A stretch of DNA of 64,000 bases from Crossiella sp. SN42 (GCF_023897065.1 NZ_JAMHIV010000003.1:186001-250000), one strand, 5' to 3'; shown: positions 46,837-55,726, counted from the stretch's first letter. Translations and numbers: made by a program. Notes: a model not told the origin generated them from the sequence alone.

Positions 46837-47397
46837 TCAGCGCGGCGGGCCCAGTCCTGTCACGGCCAGCCGGAGCAGCCGGTCGGCCTGCCCGGCGGGG
46901 TCGGGGTGCTCTTCGGTGGCCAGCGCGATGCCCACGGCCAGCGTGATCAGGTCCGCCACGGTGAGGCCCGGGGGCACCCACCTTTCCCGGATCGCCCGGC
47001 GCAGCAACGGTTCCGCCGCCTCGGCCACGGTGGCCGAGCAGGTGCTCTCGTGTGCCCGGACCGCCTCGGCGTCGTAGGCCAGCGCGGCCGCCAGTCCCCG
47101 CGCCGAGACGCAGTAGCCGACCAGCTCGCCCAGCCAGTCCACCACCGCGTGCTGACTGTCCTGTTCGGACAGTTCCTGCGCGCGCCGGCACAGGGCCTCG
47201 ATCCGTTCCCGGGACACCGCCTCCAGCAGCGCGCGGCGGGTCGGGAAGTGCCTGCGCACGGTGGCCGAGCCGACCCCGGCGAGGCGGGCGATCTGTTCCA
47301 GGGAGGCGTTCGCGCCGTGTGCGGCCACCTCCGCGGTGGCCACGGCGAGGATGTGCGCGTAGTTGCGCCGGGCGTCGGCTCGCTGGCGCTCAGCCAT
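46837..47397 (-). CDS. TetR-family transcriptional regulator
   Basis: A 186-residue TetR protein: RRNYAHILAVATAEVAAHGA, NASLEQIARLAGVGSATVRR, HFPTRRALLEAV for the HTH, followed by helical ligand-binding sequence (VDWLGELVGYCVSARGLAAA, ADLITLAVGIALATEEHPDP). Start ATG at 47397. It is divergent from an NmrA-type reductase gene and the shared gap holds two copies of its probable operator (47417-47472). Confidence 0.9.
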   Translation of the reverse strand: MAERQRADARRNYAHILAVATAEVAAHGANASLEQIARLAGVGSATVRRHFPTRRALLEAVSRERIEALCRRAQELSEQDSQHAVVDWLGELVGYCVSARGLAAALAYDAEAVRAHESTCSATVAEAAEPLLRRAIRERWVPPGLTVADLITLAVGIALATEEHPDPAGQADRLLRLAVTGLGPPR

Positions 47398-47416
47398 GGT
47401 CACCTCGATGTTTGCC

Positions 47417-47472
47417 AAGTGGCGGGGTCCGCCGTATCGTACCGGACAGTAAGTGGCGGGCCCCGCCACTTA
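47417..47472 (+). promoter_or_regulatory. Duplicated TetR operator
   Basis: TAAGTGGCGGG (47450-47460) and CCCGCCACTTA (47462-47472) form a perfect 11-bp inverted repeat around a single C. A partial second copy, AAGTGGCGGGGTCCGCC, lies at 47417-47433. Both are in the gap between the divergent TetR and NmrA genes. Confidence 0.78.
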
Positions 47473-47492
47473 GCACGCTGAATTGGAGTGCC

Positions 47493-48419
47493 ATGTCCGT
47501 AGAATCCGCACCCGTCCTGGTCACCGGCGCCACCGGCAGGCAGGGTGGTGCCACCGTCCGGGCCCTGCGCGCCGCGGGAGTCCCGGTCCGCGCACTGGTC
47601 CGCGACCCGGCCACCGAACGGGCCAAAGCCGTTGCCGCGCAAGGGGTCGAGCTGGTCACCGGGGACTTGCACGACCGCGATTCAGTGCTCAGGGCCGCCA
47701 AGGGAGCTCGGGCGGTCTTCTCCGTGCAGCTGCCCGCCGCGACCGCCGACGGCGTCGACTTCGCCGGGGAGGTGACCCAGGGCGTCAACCTGATCGAGGC
47801 CGCGAAGGCCGCCGGGGTGCCGCAGTTCGTGCACACCTCGGTCTCCGGCGCGGGCCAGCACGTGGAGGTCCCGGGCTGGGCCGAAGGCCAGTGGAACTGG
47901 ATGGCGCCCTACTACGAGGCGAAAACCGAGCTCCAGGACCGGGTCCGCGCGGCTGGGTTCGAGCACTGGACGCTGCTCAAACCCGCCTTCTTCATGGAGA
48001 ACTTCCTGCCGTCGATGCGGTACCTGTTCCCGCGCGGCCTCGACGGCGGCCTGGTCACCCTGCTGCGCCCGGAAACCCGGCTGTCCCTGATCGCGGCGGC
48101 CGACATCGGCCGGGCCGCCGCGGCCGCCATCGCCGAGCCGGGGCGGTTCCACCGGGTCGAGCTGGAACTGGCCGGTGACTACCTGTCCATGACCGAGGTC
48201 ACCGAGGTGCTCGCCCGGGTCCTGGACCGGCCACTGTCCACTCCGGATATGACCGAGGCGGAGGCGGTCGCGGCGGGCATGCCCGCGATGGGCCACTCGC
48301 ACAAGTGGGTCAACGTGGCCGGACAGCCCGCCCGGCCGGAGTTCGCCAGGGCGCTCGGCATCCCGCTGACCGGCTTCGAGGAGTGGGCGCGGGAGCACCT
48401 GCCGGCCGACCGGGCTTGA
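47493..48419 (+). CDS. NmrA-like NAD(P)-binding reductase
   Basis: A 308-residue atypical SDR: PVLVTGATGRQGGATVRALR (TGxxGxxG), VRALVRDPATERAKAVAAQG, VELVTGDLHDRDSVLRAAKG, and VPQFVHTSVSGAGQHVEVPG. No YxxxK is seen, as in NmrA/QOR2-like proteins that sense or reduce quinones. TTGGAG precedes the ATG. It is probably repressed by the divergent TetR protein through the duplicated palindrome. Confidence 0.9.
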   Translation: MSVESAPVLVTGATGRQGGATVRALRAAGVPVRALVRDPATERAKAVAAQGVELVTGDLHDRDSVLRAAKGARAVFSVQLPAATADGVDFAGEVTQGVNLIEAAKAAGVPQFVHTSVSGAGQHVEVPGWAEGQWNWMAPYYEAKTELQDRVRAAGFEHWTLLKPAFFMENFLPSMRYLFPRGLDGGLVTLLRPETRLSLIAAADIGRAAAAAIAEPGRFHRVELELAGDYLSMTEVTEVLARVLDRPLSTPDMTEAEAVAAGMPAMGHSHKWVNVAGQPARPEFARALGIPLTGFEEWAREHLPADRA

Positions 48420-48443
48420 CTGTGCCGCGACGGCACGGCGTGG

Positions 48444-49178
48444 TCAGGCCAGCGCGAGGTAGACCGCGGTGGCGATCGGGGCCAGCGGCAGCGCGGGCAA
48501 CAGGTTGGCCACCGCGATCTCGCGCAGTTCCAGCATGCGCAGGCTGATCGCCAGGATCAGCACCCCGCCCACCGCGGTCAGCGAGCCGATCACCGCGGGC
48601 ACCATCACCGTGCTCAGCACCGAGGCCAGCGCGGTCAGCCCGCCTTGGTAGAGCAGCACCGCGGCCGCGGACAGGCCCACGCCCCAGCCCAGGTTGGCGG
48701 CGAAGGCCAGCGCGATGAACCCGTCCAGGATGGCCTTGATCGACAGGATGCCGGGGTCGCCCTGCACGCCGTCGGCGAAGGCGCCCAGCACCGCCATCGG
48801 GCCCACGCAGAACAGCAGGGTGGCGGTGACAAAACCGGTGGCGAAGCGGTGGTCCTCGGCCTCGCCGCGGGTGAACTTGCGTTGCAGGAACAGGCCGAAG
48901 CGGTCCAGCCGGGCCTCGATGTCGACCGCCGCGCCGAGGCCGCCGCCGAGCACCAGCGCGGCCAGCACCAGGATGGTGGCCGCGCCACCGGCCGCGGTGG
49001 CGAACTCGCCGCTGAAGGTCTGCATCGCCTGGTGCACGCCGAGGGCCAGCAGGAACAGCGCCAGCGAGGAGACCATCAGCTCCCGCCAGCGTTTGGGTAG
49101 CCGGTCGCCGAGCACCGCGCCCACCCCGGTGCCCACCACGATCGCCACCACGTTGATGCCCGTGCCCAGACCAGTCAC
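48444..49178 (-). CDS. DUF554 membrane protein
   Basis: A 244-residue protein with about seven membrane helices and the DUF554 (YdfK-like) pattern: TGINVVAIVVGTGVGAVLGD, VSSLALFLLALGVHQAMQTF, VLGGGLGAAVDIEARLDRFG, FVTATLLFCVGPMAVLGAFA, DGVQGDPGILSIKAILDGFI. Possibly a transporter; no function is established. It stands alone between the NmrA gene and the terminator of the Drr-like operon. Confidence 0.9.
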   Translation of the reverse strand: MTGLGTGINVVAIVVGTGVGAVLGDRLPKRWRELMVSSLALFLLALGVHQAMQTFSGEFATAAGGAATILVLAALVLGGGLGAAVDIEARLDRFGLFLQRKFTRGEAEDHRFATGFVTATLLFCVGPMAVLGAFADGVQGDPGILSIKAILDGFIALAFAANLGWGVGLSAAAVLLYQGGLTALASVLSTVMVPAVIGSLTAVGGVLILAISLRMLELREIAVANLLPALPLAPIATAVYLALA

Positions 49179-49191
49179 CGGATCAGCCTAG

Positions 49192-49228
49192 GTGGGCAGG
49201 AGCGCGCGGATCGCGTGCTCCTGCCCAC
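49192..49228 (-). terminator. Strong hairpin terminator of the DrrABC-like operon
   Basis: GTGGGCAGGAGC (49192-49203) and GCTCCTGCCCAC (49217-49228) form a perfect 12-bp stem, extended by CGCG pairing inside the loop. It lies 11 bases past the stop codon of the UvrA-like gene. Confidence 0.8.
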
Positions 49229-49239
49229 AAACTCCCTGG

Positions 49240-51426
49240 CTACCGCGCGAGGTAGCGGCCGGTGCGGCTGGCCGGGTTCGCGGCGATCTGCTCCGGGTTG
49301 CCGGTGGCCACCACCTGGCCACCACCGTCCCCGCCCGCCGGGCCCAGGTCGATCACCCAGTCCGCGCCGCGCACCACCTCCGCGTTGTGCGAGACCGTGA
49401 TCACCGTGTGCCCCTTGGCCACCAGCCGGTGCAGCACCCCCATCAGCCGGGCCACGTCGCTGGCGTGCAGTCCGGTGGTCGGCTCATCCAGCACGTACAG
49501 CGTGTGCTTGCCGGGCCTGCGCTGGAGCTCGGCGGCCAGTTTCACCCGCTGGGCCTCCCCGCCGGAGAGGGTGTTGGACGCCTGCCCCAGCCGCAGGTAG
49601 CCCAGCCCCACCTCGCACAGGGTGCGCAGCGGGCCCGCGATGGCCGGGGCGGCGGTGAAGAACTCCGCGGCCGCCTCGATCGGCAGGTCCAGCACCTCGG
49701 CGATGGTGCGGCCCCGGTAGGTCACCTTGAGGGTGTCGGCGTCGTAGCGGGTGCCGTGGCAGGTGTCGCACTCCAGGAACACATCGGGCAGGAAGTACAT
49801 CTCCACCCGCACCGTGCCGTCCCCGGCGCAGCTCTCGCAGCGGCCGCCGGGGGAGTTGAAGGAGAACCGGCCGGGGGTGAACCCGAGCTCCTTCGCCGCG
49901 GGGGTCTGGGCGAACAGTTTGCGGATGGCGTCCAGGATCCCGGTGTAGGTCGCCGGGGTGGAGCGGCCGGAGCGGCCGATCGGGGCCTGGTCCACCCGGA
50001 TCACCCGGTCCAGGTGGCCCAGCCCGTCGATGCGCTCGTGCGCGCCCGGCGGCGGCGCCTCCCCGCCCAGCGCCCTGGCCACCGCCCGGTACAGGATGGT
50101 GTCCACCAGGGTGGACTTGCCCGCCCCGGACACCCCGCTGACCACCACAAAACACCCCAGCGGGAAGGCCACGTCGATCCCGGCCAGGTTGTTCTCCCGC
50201 GCGCCCCGCACCACCAGCTCCCGTCCCGGGGCCGGGGTGCGCCGCCGTGCCGGGACGTGACCGGTGCGGCGGCCGCTGAGGTAGGCCCCGGTCAGCGACT
50301 CCGGATCGGCGAGCAGCTCCGGCGCGGTGCCGGTGAAGACCAGCTGCCCGCCGTGCTCGCCCGCGGCCGGGCCGAGCTCGACCACCCAGTCCGCGGCCCG
50401 GATCAGGTGCTCGTCGTGCTCCACCACGATCAGCGTGTTTCCCCGGTTCCGCAACGCCTTCAGCGTGCCGATCAGCTCTTCCACGTCCTGCGGGTGCAGT
50501 CCGGCGGTGGGCTCGTCGAGCACGTAGAGCAGCCCGAAGAGCTGGGTGCCGAGCTGGGTGGCCAGCCGGATCCGCTGGGCCTCCCCGCCGGAGAGGGTGC
50601 GCGCCGGGCGGTCCAGGCTGAGGTAGCCCAGGCCGACCTCGGTGAGGTGGCGCAGCCGGTCGGTGATCTCGGCCAGCGCCTGGGTGAGCACCCGCCGCTG
50701 CCGCTCCGGCAGTTCCAGGGTGCTGAAGAACCGCAGGCATTCGGTCACCGGCAGCGCGTTGACCTCGGCGATGCTGCGGCCGTCCAGGCGCACCCCCAGC
50801 TGGGCCGGGCGCAGCCGCGCGCCGCCGCAACTGGCGCACAGCCGCTGCTCGGTGCTCTCCGGATCGGCCGCGGCGCCCAGGCCGAGGCAGTCCGGGCACT
50901 GGCCGAAGGGCAGGTTGAAGGAGAAGGACCGGTTGTACATCTCCGGCACTTCGGTGGCATGCCCGTCCAGGCAGACCAGGATGCCGTTGTCGGGCAACAG
51001 TTCCTCGGCGCAGACGGTGCAGTGCGGCACGCCCGCGGTGGCCCAGACCACGCGCATCAGGTCGAACACCTCGGTCACCGTGCCCACCGTGGAGCGCGGG
51101 CTGCGGGTGGCCGAGGAGCGCTGGTCCACCGCCACCGCCGAGCACAGCCCGGTCAGCTGGTCGACCGCGGGCTTGTCCATCTCGTTCATGAACTGGCGGG
51201 CGAAGGTGGACAGCGACTGGACCTGCCGCCGCTGCGCCTCGGCGTAGAGGGTGTCGAAGGCCAGTGAGGACTTGCCGGAGCCGGAGACCCCGGTGAAGAC
51301 GATCAGTTTGCGGTGCGGGAGTTCGAGGTCGACGCCGCGCAGGTTGTGCACGCGCGCGCCACGCACGATGAGCCGGTCGGGGAGCTGGGTGTCGGTCGAG
51401 TCGAGGACGTCGACTGAGGTCACCAT
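49240..51426 (-). CDS. Short UvrA paralogue, DrrC-like drug-resistance type
   Basis: A 728-residue ABC-class DNA-binding protein, shorter than UvrA (about 950). It has two ATPase units: Walker A FTGVSGSGKSSLAFDTLYAE and VSGVSGAGKSTLVDTILYRA, and signatures ARTLSGGEAQRIRLATQLG and ASNTLSGGEAQRVKLAAEL. Zinc-finger Cys pairs (CPDCLGLG, CASCGG, CESCAGDG, CDTCHG) are kept. This is the layout of DrrC of daunorubicin producers and other self-resistance UvrA proteins. It lies 29 bases behind a DrrB-like permease. AAAGGA precedes the ATG at 51426. It may remove DNA-bound drugs (inference). Confidence 0.92.
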   Translation of the reverse strand: MVTSVDVLDSTDTQLPDRLIVRGARVHNLRGVDLELPHRKLIVFTGVSGSGKSSLAFDTLYAEAQRRQVQSLSTFARQFMNEMDKPAVDQLTGLCSAVAVDQRSSATRSPRSTVGTVTEVFDLMRVVWATAGVPHCTVCAEELLPDNGILVCLDGHATEVPEMYNRSFSFNLPFGQCPDCLGLGAAADPESTEQRLCASCGGARLRPAQLGVRLDGRSIAEVNALPVTECLRFFSTLELPERQRRVLTQALAEITDRLRHLTEVGLGYLSLDRPARTLSGGEAQRIRLATQLGTQLFGLLYVLDEPTAGLHPQDVEELIGTLKALRNRGNTLIVVEHDEHLIRAADWVVELGPAAGEHGGQLVFTGTAPELLADPESLTGAYLSGRRTGHVPARRRTPAPGRELVVRGARENNLAGIDVAFPLGCFVVVSGVSGAGKSTLVDTILYRAVARALGGEAPPPGAHERIDGLGHLDRVIRVDQAPIGRSGRSTPATYTGILDAIRKLFAQTPAAKELGFTPGRFSFNSPGGRCESCAGDGTVRVEMYFLPDVFLECDTCHGTRYDADTLKVTYRGRTIAEVLDLPIEAAAEFFTAAPAIAGPLRTLCEVGLGYLRLGQASNTLSGGEAQRVKLAAELQRRPGKHTLYVLDEPTTGLHASDVARLMGVLHRLVAKGHTVITVSHNAEVVRGADWVIDLGPAGGDGGGQVVATGNPEQIAANPASRTGRYLAR

Positions 51427-51455
51427 TGTCCTTTCTGGACTGATCGGATAGCGGC

Positions 51456-52220
51456 TCAGGCGGAGAGCTTGCGGATGGCGCGCAGCGCGAAGGCGGTGGC
51501 GCCCGCGCAGCCGAGCACGGTGATGGCCAGCGCGATCAGGATCGACGGGTGGCTGAAGTTCCCGGCGAAGAGGGCGCGCTCGGCGTTGACCACGTGGGTC
51601 AGCGGGTTGATCCGGGACAGCCAGTACAGCCAGCCCGGGGCGGCGTCCATCGGCAGCAGCATGCCCGCGGTGAGCATCAGCGGCAGGATCGCGGTCTGCA
51701 CCGCGGTGTAGAACAGGTACGCCTGCTTGAGCACCAGCCCGAGCCCGAGCGAGCCCACGCCGACCCCGGCGGCCAGCACCAGCAGCATGACCAGGCCGAG
51801 GACGGTGCCCAGCGGGTCGACGTCCAGGCCGAAGGGCAGCACCAGCACGATGAGCACCAGCGCCTGCAGCAGCAGCGTGGTCAGCTGGCGGCCGACCTGC
51901 CCGACCAGCAGCGCCACCCGGTTCAGCGGGGAGGCCAGCAGGCGTTCCAGCGAGCCCATGTCCCGCTCGTACATGATGTCCGCCCCGGCGAAGGCGGTGC
52001 CGAACAGCGTGGTGAAGACCAGCATGCCCGGGATGAACCAGGTCCACGGCGTGCCCCCGCCGCTGGAGACCCCCGGCAGCGCGAAGGTCGACAGCAGCGG
52101 GCCGAACAGCGCCACGTACAGCAGTGGCTGGATGAGTCCGGTGATGATCGCCATCGGGTTGCGCAGCGTCGGCCGCATCTCCCTGGCGTAGACCACACCG
52201 GTCGCGGTGATCAGGTTCAT
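51456..52220 (-). CDS. ABC-2 type permease, DrrB-like
   Basis: A 254-residue permease with six membrane segments, for example MAIITGLIQPLLYVALFGPL, WTWFIPGMLVFTTLFGTAFA, LLLQALVLIVLVLPFGLDV, LVMLLVLAAGVGVGSLGLGL and ILIALAITVLGCAGATAFAL. The DrrB-family motif REMRPTLRNP is at the start, and ADIMYERDMGSLERLLASPL is the coupling region. With the ATPase upstream it should export a hydrophobic drug or lipid. Its ATG overlaps the ATPase stop (52217-52220). Confidence 0.93.
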   Translation of the reverse strand: MNLITATGVVYAREMRPTLRNPMAIITGLIQPLLYVALFGPLLSTFALPGVSSGGGTPWTWFIPGMLVFTTLFGTAFAGADIMYERDMGSLERLLASPLNRVALLVGQVGRQLTTLLLQALVLIVLVLPFGLDVDPLGTVLGLVMLLVLAAGVGVGSLGLGLVLKQAYLFYTAVQTAILPLMLTAGMLLPMDAAPGWLYWLSRINPLTHVVNAERALFAGNFSHPSILIALAITVLGCAGATAFALRAIRKLSA

Positions 52221-53173
52221 GCCGACTCCTCACGCAGGCTGCGGCCGGTCAGGGACAGGAAGACGTCGTCGAGGCTGGGCCGGGCCACGCTCAGCCCGCG
52301 CAGCCGGATGTCCGCGGCGTCCAGCGCGCGGACCAGGATCGCCAGGGCTTCATCGCCCTGCTCCACCCGCAGGGTCAGCTTTGTGCCGGCCGCGGTCACC
52401 TCGTGCGCCCCGGGCAGCGCCGCGCCCACCGGCACCGCGCGGGCGGCGGAGTCCGGCTCGCCGAACTCGACGGTGACCAGGTCGCCGGAGACCTTGGCCT
52501 TGAGCTGGTCCGGCGTGCCCTCGGCGATGATCCGGCCGTGGTCGATGACGATCACCCGCTCGGCGGCGGTGTCGGCCTCGTCCAGGTAGTGGGTGGTCAG
52601 GAAGATCGTGGTGCCGTACTGCTCGCGCAGCCCGGTGATGTGGTTCCACAGGTTGGCCCGGCTGTGCGGGTCAAGGCCGGTGGAGGGTTCGTCCAGGAAC
52701 AGCAGGTCGGGCCGGTGGATCAGCCCGAGCGCCACGTCCAGGCGGCGCTTCTGGCCGCCGGAGAGCGTGGCCACGTACCGCTTGGCCTGCTCGGTCAGCT
52801 CCAGCTGCTCGAGCAGCTGGTCGGCCCGCACCCCGGCCTCAGCCCGGTTGAGGCCGTAGATCCGGCCCTGGGTGACCAGCTCGTCGCGGACCTGCTGGCC
52901 CTCGCTGGCGCCGTGCTTCTGCCCGATGTAGCCGATCCGGCGGCGCACCCCGTCGGGGTTGGCGCGCACGTCGAACCCGGCCACCGTCGCCTCGCCGGAG
53001 GTGGCGGGCAGCAGCGTGGTCAGCATGCGCAGTGTGGTGCTCTTGCCTGCCCCGTTCGGGCCGAGGAAGGCGACGATCTCGCCTTCTTGGACATCCAGGT
53101 CAACGCCCTGGACGGCCTTGACCACCTCCCCTTTTGCTTTGAAGTGTCGGACCAGATCCCTGGTGTGGATCAT
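52217..53173 (-). CDS. ABC transporter ATPase, DrrA-like
   Basis: A 318-residue ATPase: VAFLGPNGAGKSTTLRMLTT (Walker A), ATLSGGQKRRLDVALGLIHR (signature), PDLLFLDEPSTGLDPHSRAN (Walker B), TTHYLDEADTAAE (H-loop). It has the DrrA-type C-terminal domain (ADIRLRGLSVARPSLDDVFL, SLTGRSLREE). It powers the DrrB-like permease. The start at 53173 (MIHTRDLV) follows AGGGAG by six bases; the in-frame TTG at 53191 lies in the operator. The operator overlaps its leader. Confidence 0.94.
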   Translation of the reverse strand: MIHTRDLVRHFKAKGEVVKAVQGVDLDVQEGEIVAFLGPNGAGKSTTLRMLTTLLPATSGEATVAGFDVRANPDGVRRRIGYIGQKHGASEGQQVRDELVTQGRIYGLNRAEAGVRADQLLEQLELTEQAKRYVATLSGGQKRRLDVALGLIHRPDLLFLDEPSTGLDPHSRANLWNHITGLREQYGTTIFLTTHYLDEADTAAERVIVIDHGRIIAEGTPDQLKAKVSGDLVTVEFGEPDSAARAVPVGAALPGAHEVTAAGTKLTLRVEQGDEALAILVRALDAADIRLRGLSVARPSLDDVFLSLTGRSLREESA

Positions 53174-53181
53174 CCCCAGCT

Positions 53182-53250
53182 CCCTACTCAAACTTGAGTC
53201 GCCGGGCGAGGGTAGGGCAAATCGGACCCAACGTACAAGTTTGAGTAGGG
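53182..53250 (-). promoter_or_regulatory. PadR operator of the DrrABC-like operon
   Basis: CCCTACTCAAACTTG (53182-53196) and CAAGTTTGAGTAGGG (53236-53250) are perfect 15-bp inverted arms 39 bases apart. The first arm also contains a compact palindrome ACTCAA-AC-TTGAGT (53186-53199). It fills the gap between the PadR gene and the ATPase gene and covers the ribosome-binding region. Confidence 0.85.
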
Positions 53251-53257
53251 AAAAAGT

Positions 53258-53890
53258 TCAGCCGCAGCTGATGTCGGGCTTCGGCCGCGGCCGCGGGCTG
53301 CCGTCACTGTGGAACCCGGCCCCGCCGGGCTGGCCGAAGACGTACGGGGCCTCTCCGGCGAAGGTGTGCGCGCCGGCCTCGATCCGTTCCACCAGGTCCT
53401 GGGTCCAGGCCACGCTGGCATCGGCGGAGGAGCGCCAGACCCCGAACAGCTCGCTCATGTGCGCGGGCTCGGTCAGCTCCCCGGCCCGCCCGGCCACCTG
53501 CGCCCGGTTGACCTCCAGCGCGGCCAGCCGCTCCTTGAGCAGCGCGATCACCTCATCGCGGGGCAGCGTCGGCATCAGCACCAGCGCCGCGGCCAGCAGG
53601 TCGGGCTTGTGTTCCTCCGGCTCGCGCAGGGTGGCGCGCAGCAGCCGGAAGAACTCCGCCTCACCGGCCGGGGTGAGCGTGTAGTCCACCCGGCCGATGT
53701 TGCCCATCGGCGAGGAGGAGGTCATCAGCCCCTCCTTGGTCAGCTGCTTGAGACCGTGGTAGATCGAGCCCCACTTGATGTTGGCCCATTCGTGCGCCCA
53801 CCAGGACTCCAGCTCGGCGCGCACCAGATAGCCGTGTGCGGACCCGCACCAGCGCACCACGCCCAGCACCAGCAGCCTCGTCGCCGACAT
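53258..53890 (-). CDS. PadR-family repressor of the DrrABC-like operon
   Basis: A 210-residue PadR protein: RLLVLGVVRWCGSAHGYLVR, WGSIYHGLKQLTKEGLMTSS, wing MGNIGRVDYTLTPAGEAEFF, helical domain EVIALLKERLAALEVNRAQV, and a Gly/Pro tail. It is the first gene on the strand of the exporter operon, and the 15-bp inverted repeat lies just behind it. Regulation by the exported drug, as for LmrR and related PadR proteins, is likely. Confidence 0.92.
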   Translation of the reverse strand: MSATRLLVLGVVRWCGSAHGYLVRAELESWWAHEWANIKWGSIYHGLKQLTKEGLMTSSSPMGNIGRVDYTLTPAGEAEFFRLLRATLREPEEHKPDLLAAALVLMPTLPRDEVIALLKERLAALEVNRAQVAGRAGELTEPAHMSELFGVWRSSADASVAWTQDLVERIEAGAHTFAGEAPYVFGQPGGAGFHSDGSPRPRPKPDISCG

Positions 53891-53928
53891 ACTCTCCCTA
53901 CTTCGCCGTGCCACCCCCGGTGACCAGG

Positions 53929-55146
53929 TTATCCCTGCTCGATCGAAGCTCGGCGGAGGTCCGCCACCAGCAGGCACAGCGCCGCGCCGGCCAGCTCCAG
54001 CCCGGCGCTGCACAGGAACGCCGCCGGCACCCCGACCGCGCCCACGGTCAGCCCGAACAGGCCGGTGGCCAGCGGCGCCACGCCCAGGCTGCACAGGGTG
54101 TGCACGCTGCTCACCCGGCCGCGGAAGGCATCGGGGGTGCGGGCCTGGATCAGCGTGCGCACCCCGACCCCGCAGGGCGCGCCGCCGAGTCCGATCAGCA
54201 CCGCGGCGACCACGGCCGCAGGCAGCGTGGGGGCCAGCGCCATGACCACCATGGCCGCGGTCTCGACCAGCGCGGCCACCGCGACGACCAGGCCGAGCCG
54301 TCGTCGCAGCGGCACCCGCAGCAGCACCAGCGCGCCCAGGGCCGCGCCGCCGCCGAACCCGGCCACCAGCAGCCCGACCCCGACCGAGCCCCAGCCGCGG
54401 TGCTCCGAGAGCACCGCCACGCCCAGGTTCATCGGTCCGACAAAGCCCAGGTTGATCACCAGCGCGGCCAGGATCACCGTGCGCAGCACCCGTTCCCGCC
54501 GCAGGAAGGCGAACCCGGCGCGCACCGAGGCCAGCACCGGCTCGGTGTTGGGCTCGACCTCCCGGCGCGGCTTGGCCGAGGCCACCGCGGCCATCGAGAC
54601 CCCGAAGGTCAGCGCGTTGACCACACAGGCCAGCGGCAGTCCGCCCACCGCGACCAGCAGCCCGCCCAGCGGCGCGCCCAGCAGCAGCGCCGCCCGGCCG
54701 ACCACCTCGTGCAGCGCCGCGCCGGAGGACAGCTGCGCCGGTTCCAGCAGCCGGGGTTGCAGCGAACCGGCCGCGGGCAGGAACACCGCGTCGGCGATGC
54801 CGAAGGCCAGCGCGACCAGCACCAGCCACAACAGGCTGGGGGAGAGGAAGGCCAGGGTCGCGGCCACCAGCATGACCAGCGCGCGGGCCAGGTCGCTGCC
54901 GATCATCAGCCGCCGCGCGTCGAAGCGGTCGGCCAGCGCGCCGCCGAGCAGCATCAGCGCCAGCCTGGGCACCGCGGCCACCGTCATCACCAGCCCGGCC
55001 ACCCCTGGCGAGGCCAGCTGCACCGCCGACCAGGACAGCGCGATGTGCCAGACCTGGTCGCCCAGCAGCGAGGTGCCGTGCCCGGCCAGGTAGCGCAGGT
55101 AGGCCGGCTCCCGATAGGCCGGGCGCAGCGCGGTCGCGGTGCTCAC
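53929..55146 (-). CDS. MFS transporter
   Basis: A 405-residue major-facilitator protein with twelve helices: YLAGHGTSLLGDQVWHIALS, LMLLGGALADRFDARRLMIG with the loop 2-3 motif, LLEPAQLSSGAALHEVVGRA, LIQARTPDAFRGRVSSVHTL. It belongs to the MFS_3 type like the gene at 34036 but is not close to it. Its GTG overlaps the ArsR-type stop (GTGA), so it is controlled and co-translated with that regulator. A drug efflux role is likely. Confidence 0.9.
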   Translation of the reverse strand: MSTATALRPAYREPAYLRYLAGHGTSLLGDQVWHIALSWSAVQLASPGVAGLVMTVAAVPRLALMLLGGALADRFDARRLMIGSDLARALVMLVAATLAFLSPSLLWLVLVALAFGIADAVFLPAAGSLQPRLLEPAQLSSGAALHEVVGRAALLLGAPLGGLLVAVGGLPLACVVNALTFGVSMAAVASAKPRREVEPNTEPVLASVRAGFAFLRRERVLRTVILAALVINLGFVGPMNLGVAVLSEHRGWGSVGVGLLVAGFGGGAALGALVLLRVPLRRRLGLVVAVAALVETAAMVVMALAPTLPAAVVAAVLIGLGGAPCGVGVRTLIQARTPDAFRGRVSSVHTLCSLGVAPLATGLFGLTVGAVGVPAAFLCSAGLELAGAALCLLVADLRRASIEQG

Positions 55147-55721
55147 GGGCGCTCCGGGAAGCCGTGCAGGAACAGGAAGACGTGCTCGCGGCCGTCCTCG
55201 GCCGCCGGTCCGGCGGGCAGGTCCTTGCGCGGCTCGCGCCAGCGGTTGATCACCTCGTGCAGCTCGTCCTCCAGCTGGCGCAGCTCGGTGTCGGTCAGGC
55301 GCAGGAAGTTGTTGGAGATGAAGGCCGAGGTGTTCCACTGCCCGCCCCAGGCCGAGCGGTTCTGCTGGAAGTCCCGGACCCGCTCGAACTGGTTGGTCAC
55401 CATCTGGGCCACCGCGGCGCTGGCCACCGCCTTGGCCTCCGGGGTGGTGAAGTCGGTCCAGGCCCAGGACTGGTGCTCCTCGGCGGCCCGGTACCAGCGC
55501 TCGCGGCGGTCCCTGGCCAGCTCGGGCGCGGTCTCGATGTAGCCGGCCTTGGCCAGCTCACGCAGGTGGTAGCTGACCAGCCCCGGATCGGTGTCGACCT
55601 GCTTGGCCAGCGTGCTCACCGTGGCCGGGCCGGCCTGGGCGAGCAGGTGGTAGAGGCGCTGGCGCAGCGGCTGGGCCAGGCCCTTGAGCACCTCGGGATC
55701 GGTGATGCGACGGTTCCCCAT
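55143..55721 (-). CDS. ArsR-type winged-helix regulator with helical C-terminus
   Basis: A 192-residue regulator: TDPEVLKGLAQPLRQRLYHL, LAQAGPATVSTLAKQVDTDP, GLVSYHLRELAKAGYIETAP for the HTH_20 winged helix, wing with RDRRERWYRAAEE, then a long helical domain (QMVTNQFERVRDFQQNR). The start ATG at 55721 lies against a palindrome of its own promoter. It is coupled to an MFS pump, so it probably represses the pump. Confidence 0.88.
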   Translation of the reverse strand: MGNRRITDPEVLKGLAQPLRQRLYHLLAQAGPATVSTLAKQVDTDPGLVSYHLRELAKAGYIETAPELARDRRERWYRAAEEHQSWAWTDFTTPEAKAVASAAVAQMVTNQFERVRDFQQNRSAWGGQWNTSAFISNNFLRLTDTELRQLEDELHEVINRWREPRKDLPAGPAAEDGREHVFLFLHGFPERP

Positions 55722-55726
55722 GTTTC

